Assembly (NCBI GenBank): GCA_016200035.1
Contig: JACQFM010000089.1
Span: 1-24,646 of the forward strand
Source of the DNA: Nitrososphaerota archaeon
GTDB taxonomy: Archaea > Thermoproteota > Nitrososphaeria > Nitrososphaerales > Nitrosopumilaceae
Direction: 5' to 3'
Length of the DNA: 24,646 nucleotides
Shown here piece after piece: positions 21,869 to 24,646 of this stretch (its first letter is position 1; each line of letters begins with the position of its first letter). Made by a program: the position numbers and the translations under genes. Under the pieces are notes generated by a model. The model saw only the letters and a program-made list of their open reading frames with translations. It was not told the DNA's origin and ran no database searches.

Positions 21869-23499
21869 TTACTTTGTATTTTGATAGATTGCAAAAACTT
21901 GTTGGAAGAAAAATCTCAAAAGAAAAAATTATCTCAGAACTCCCCTTCATAGGGCTAGATATAGAAGAACAAACAGATGATCACATATCTGTAGAGTACA
22001 GCCCCAACAGGCCAGACTACTCGACAGATTATGGAATTGCTTTAGGTTTGCAAGGACTACTCTGCATAAAAAAAGGAATGCCAGAAATTAAAATCAAAAA
22101 TGCAAAGTATACGATCAACGTTCATCCATCAGTTCGCAGAGTAAGACCATTGATAACAGGGTTGGTTGCAAAAAACGGAACTCTTGATGACGAAACGATA
22201 AGACAGATAATCGCGATGCAAGAAGATCTTCATAACGGAATTGGAAGAAGAAGGAAAAAATCTTCCATTGGTATTCATGATCTTGATAAGATTTCATTTC
22301 CACTTACCTATGGTACGGTAACCAAGGATCACAGATTTGTACCTCTTGAATCGTCTGCTGAGATGTCAATATCTGAAATTATGGAGAAGACTGAGGTAGG
22401 CACAAAGTACGGTCATATATTGGGTGATTCCAAAAAGGTTCCGATAATTCTAGACTCACATGGTAAAACGATTTCATTTCCACCAATAATCAACTCTGCA
22501 CTAACAACTATCTCAAAGAAAAGCAAAAACCTTCTAGTGGAGATTACCTCAACAGACAAGAATACCGCAGATGATTCGCTTGCGATAATAGCAAGCACAC
22601 TTCAAAATGCTGGCTTTGAACTTTTTTCAGTCAAAGTTTCAGGATTAGGCAACACTTTATCTTCCCTAAAACCAAGAACCACGATTTTGCAGCCAGATCT
22701 AGTAAATAGAATACTTGGTCTCAATCTATCTGTTCCAACAATAGTATCTTCACTCAAAAAAAGCAGGATAGGTGCCTATGCTAGGGGAAATAGCACTATT
22801 GCATGCTCAATTCCTAGATACAGGACCGATATTTTTGGCCCAATGGATCTTGTCGAGGAGGTGGCTTTAGGATATGGAATTGAAAACTTGCATCCCACCA
22901 TGCCTCATTCTAGTTTTGCAGGAGAAAAAAACAAGATTACAACAACATTGGACTCAATAAGTGAGTTGATGGTTGGTCTTGGCTATTCAGAAGCAATGAA
23001 TTTTGGTCTCGTAAGCAAGGAGGTTCAATATGATCTTACAAAAAAGAATCAATCAAAAATTATTTCTGTAATTGATTCCAAAAGTCAAGGTCATACCATT
23101 CTGCGTGATTCTATTATGCCAGGATTGATTGACACACTATCAAGAAATATACATGAACCCTATCCGCAAAAACTCTTTGAGATTGGCGTAATATTTACCA
23201 AAACCAATGCTGAAATCCGAGAGGAAATTCATATGGCATGCGTTTGTGCTCACAATGATGTTAGTTATAGTGAAGTAAAATCTGTTCTTCAATCCGTTCT
23301 TAAGGCAGGCTTTGAAATAAATTGTGAAACTAGGATGTCATCAAATACGATGTTTTCAGAGGGCAGGATGGCAGACATACTAGTTGGAAATAAGACAATG
23401 GGATTCATAGGAGAGATCTCGCCAGAAGTAATTGATAATTTTAAGATAAGAATGCCAGTTGCGGGATTTGAGATAAAGCTCACTGACTTGGTATTTTAG
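21859..23499 (+). CDS. pheT: Phenylalanine--tRNA ligase beta subunit
   Basis: The 546-residue subunit has the archaeal/eukaryotic PheRS-beta order: an N-terminal domain with YSPNRPDYSTDYGIALGLQG, a B3/B4 domain (about residues 120-260), a B5 domain (around NRILGLNLS and CSIPRYRTDIFGPMDLVEEV), and a C-terminal class-II-like core with SEAMNFGLVS and LPFLYSEVKS-like segments ending IGEISPEVIDNFKIRMPVAG. The ATG at 21859 overlaps the last codons of pheS by 10 nt and follows AAGGAG by 9 nt, which decides the start over the in-frame ATG upstream. Hairpin sequences follow the stop. Confidence 0.95.
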   Translation: MPVVTLYFDRLQKLVGRKISKEKIISELPFIGLDIEEQTDDHISVEYSPNRPDYSTDYGIALGLQGLLCIKKGMPEIKIKNAKYTINVHPSVRRVRPLITGLVAKNGTLDDETIRQIIAMQEDLHNGIGRRRKKSSIGIHDLDKISFPLTYGTVTKDHRFVPLESSAEMSISEIMEKTEVGTKYGHILGDSKKVPIILDSHGKTISFPPIINSALTTISKKSKNLLVEITSTDKNTADDSLAIIASTLQNAGFELFSVKVSGLGNTLSSLKPRTTILQPDLVNRILGLNLSVPTIVSSLKKSRIGAYARGNSTIACSIPRYRTDIFGPMDLVEEVALGYGIENLHPTMPHSSFAGEKNKITTTLDSISELMVGLGYSEAMNFGLVSKEVQYDLTKKNQSKIISVIDSKSQGHTILRDSIMPGLIDTLSRNIHEPYPQKLFEIGVIFTKTNAEIREEIHMACVCAHNDVSYSEVKSVLQSVLKAGFEINCETRMSSNTMFSEGRMADILVGNKTMGFIGEISPEVIDNFKIRMPVAGFEIKLTDLVF

Positions 23500-24263
23500 C
23501 GATTTTGTGCCTGTTATGCATCAAACACTGTTGCATAACGAATCATACGTAGTCTTTGTATAGACTACGCAGAAATCCAGACAACATTTACGAGTGAAAG
23601 CTGAAGCTTAGCTGTGTCATTTACAAGCTTCACTAAACTGGACTTGTGACCGTAAAAATCCGTATTCACTAGTGAAGTTTTTTATGAAGTAGTGAATCGA
23701 GAATTTTTGTGCCTGATTCACTGTTTCATTAAGTGCTAAATAGGCACAATAAAAAAAGAGTGATAACCCATTTACTGATTCTTGCACTAAATGGAATTTA
23801 CTTTTTTCGATTCTCAATTGTTATTGTCTAGTATTTTTACTGATACTTGGGTTCTTGCACAAATTACCATGATAAACACACTTTCAGTCCTGAAGATTTT
23901 CTGAAAACACTGAATTAAGATTTTCAGTCACTAATTCAGTGTTTCTTTCAGTGCTGAATAGGCACGAAAAAAAAAGAGTGATACTGAATTTCTGATTCTT
24001 GCACTGAAAAGAATCTTGTTTTATTCAGTGATAAATGTTAATTAGTATTTGGTACTGATTTCGGATACACGGGTGTTTTTAATCATGTTAAAACCAGCTT
24101 CGTAGTCTGTATAGAGATTACGCAATCACTTACTTGCATAATTATGTTATATCAAACCATCTCGAATTTTTGCGGTTTGAGTATTAAACATTCTGAAATT
24201 TACTTCTGTGCAGGAGTCGGGGTTTCAGACCTTGAAGTTGTCTGTGTGCAATTTCGGGGTTTG
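23500..24263. repeat. Gene-free hairpin-rich repeat island
   Basis: No convincing coding frame. It contains at least five perfect inverted repeats: GTTATGCA/TGCATAAC (23513-23539), CGTAGTC/GACTACG (23548-23569), TGAAGCTT/AAGCTTCA (23602-23632), ATTCACTA/TAGTGAAT (23664-23697) and CACTGAATT/AATTCAGTG (23908-23941). Two diverged copies of a unit (about 23690-23845 and 23908-24060) share GTGCT(A/G)AATAGGCAC and a run of A ending AGAGTGATA, with a period near 218 nt. The region is AT-rich. It may be a structured RNA, a regulatory island, or a decayed small mobile element. 24129-24263 shows nothing clear. Confidence 0.7.
23513..23539 (+). terminator. Hairpin after pheT
   Basis: GTTATGCA (23513-23520) and TGCATAAC (23532-23539) are a perfect 8-bp inverted repeat with an 11-nt loop, 13 nt after the pheT stop. 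It could end or stabilise the pheST mRNA. It is not followed by a T-run. Confidence 0.4.
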
Positions 24264-24646
24264 TTATTGCAATGGTGGAATAAACCAGTGCAAAACCTCA
24301 GGAGATGGAATATTCAAACCGTAGATGATTAACGGAATTGCAGTACTTGTAAGAAGTATCCCTGCTATCAATCTGGTAATTCGTAATGGCACTTTCTTTA
24401 CAATCCCTGATCGTAACAGACCAATGATGAGTCCTATTGCCACGAAGAATCCAGCTAACGCACTAGTTATCTCAATGAGACTAAAGGTAGCCAATGCAAC
24501 AGAATTTTCTACTGCTTCTATCATGGCTATGTAAAAGTAAGCCAGTTTGTGTTTTGTTATATCTATTTTTGTTTCATCTTCAAAAAACTCCTTGAACATG
24601 ATTCCACTGAAAAATAATAATCCAATACCTAAAGCAATCTCAAGAA
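24264..24646 (-). CDS. Multi-spanning membrane protein, cut by the right window edge
   Basis: The reading frame continues past the internal ATG at 24599 to the window end without a stop: the upstream codons read LEIALGIGLLFFSGI, a hydrophobic segment that looks like another transmembrane helix. So the gene is probably longer and starts outside the window. At least four hydrophobic helices are visible (upstream segment; LATFSLIEITSALAGFFVA; GFFVAIGLIIGLL; RLIAGILLTSTAIPLIIYGL). A charged loop FEDETKIDITKHK lies between the first two. I do not recognise the family. Confidence 0.6.
   Translation of the reverse strand, partial: LEIALGIGLLFFSGIMFKEFFEDETKIDITKHKLAYFYIAMIEAVENSVALATFSLIEITSALAGFFVAIGLIIGLLRSGIVKKVPLRITRLIAGILLTSTAIPLIIYGLNIPSPEVLHWFIPPLQ

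Noticed and set aside
23617..23817. A 66-codon open frame on the minus strand inside the hairpin-rich island
   Set aside because: It runs over inverted repeats, has no start signals, and its composition looks random; it is a chance frame.
23690..24060. The repeated units after pheT as a possible CRISPR array
   Set aside because: There are only two diverged copies with a period of about 218 nt, no short exact repeats with unique spacers, and no cas genes nearby.
24144..24332. A 62-codon plus-strand frame near the right edge
   Set aside because: It has no ribosome-binding or promoter signal, a low-complexity unusual composition, and it overlaps the minus-strand membrane gene.

Overview
The window comes from an ammonia-oxidising archaeon (Nitrososphaerota, formerly Thaumarchaeota). 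The evidence is a complete set of archaeal ammonia monooxygenase genes (amoA, amoB, amoC, amoX), archaeal-type informational genes (S3Ae, S15, a KEOPS Pcc1 subunit, a DHH-family RecJ-like nuclease, archaeal TrpRS and PheRS), tRNA introns at position 37/38, and many TATA boxes 26-30 nt upstream of start codons with no leader. Low GC, a compact amo cluster and a polyhydroxyalkanoate (PHA) synthase locus suggest a Nitrosotalea-like or related soil/freshwater lineage. That placement is inference.

Layout. 1-4200 (minus strand): informational genes, namely an RNA-binding protein cut by the left edge, S3Ae, and an overlapping S15 - DHH nuclease - Pcc1 - SerRS operon. 4306-8336: the ammonia oxidation region, with two small membrane proteins that are candidates for the recently described AmoY/AmoZ subunits, a membrane-anchored extracytoplasmic protein, amoB (minus), then amoC, amoX and amoA (plus). 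Most of these genes carry their own TATA box, so they look like separate transcription units. 8452-10011: a small accessory islet holding a Dam-like adenine methylase and an AbiTii-like protein, followed by tRNA-Thr and an intron-containing tRNA-Leu. 10331-12393: a small Cys-rich DNA-binding-like protein, a 540-nt gene-free stretch with a perfect 15-bp hairpin, a winged-helix regulator fused to a degenerate B12-binding-like domain, and a conserved archaeal small protein.

12501-15765 is a PHA storage locus: phaE, a phaC broken by an internal frame-shifting deletion, a phasin-like protein, a phasin-repeat/AbrB fusion that is probably the regulator, and an alpha/beta hydrolase. A 9-bp-arm palindrome sits at the promoter of the AbrB gene and is a likely operator. 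15797-18938 holds tRNA-Ile (with intron), a thioredoxin-fold protein, tRNA-Ala, an unannotated 33-residue membrane micropeptide, a secreted protein, CoaD and a conserved hypothetical. 18940-23499 holds trpS with a downstream small gene, divergent from pheS-pheT, apparently around one shared TATA box. 23500-24263 is gene-free but rich in inverted repeats, contains a diverged approximately 218-nt-period duplication, and is bracketed by two similar hairpins. The right edge cuts a multi-spanning membrane protein gene.

Most notable items: the broken phaC in an otherwise intact PHA locus; the AbrB-phasin fusion with its palindromic operator; the hairpin-rich repeat island after pheT; the AmoY/AmoZ candidates; the B12-fold regulator lacking its cobalamin histidine; and the micropeptide at 16768.
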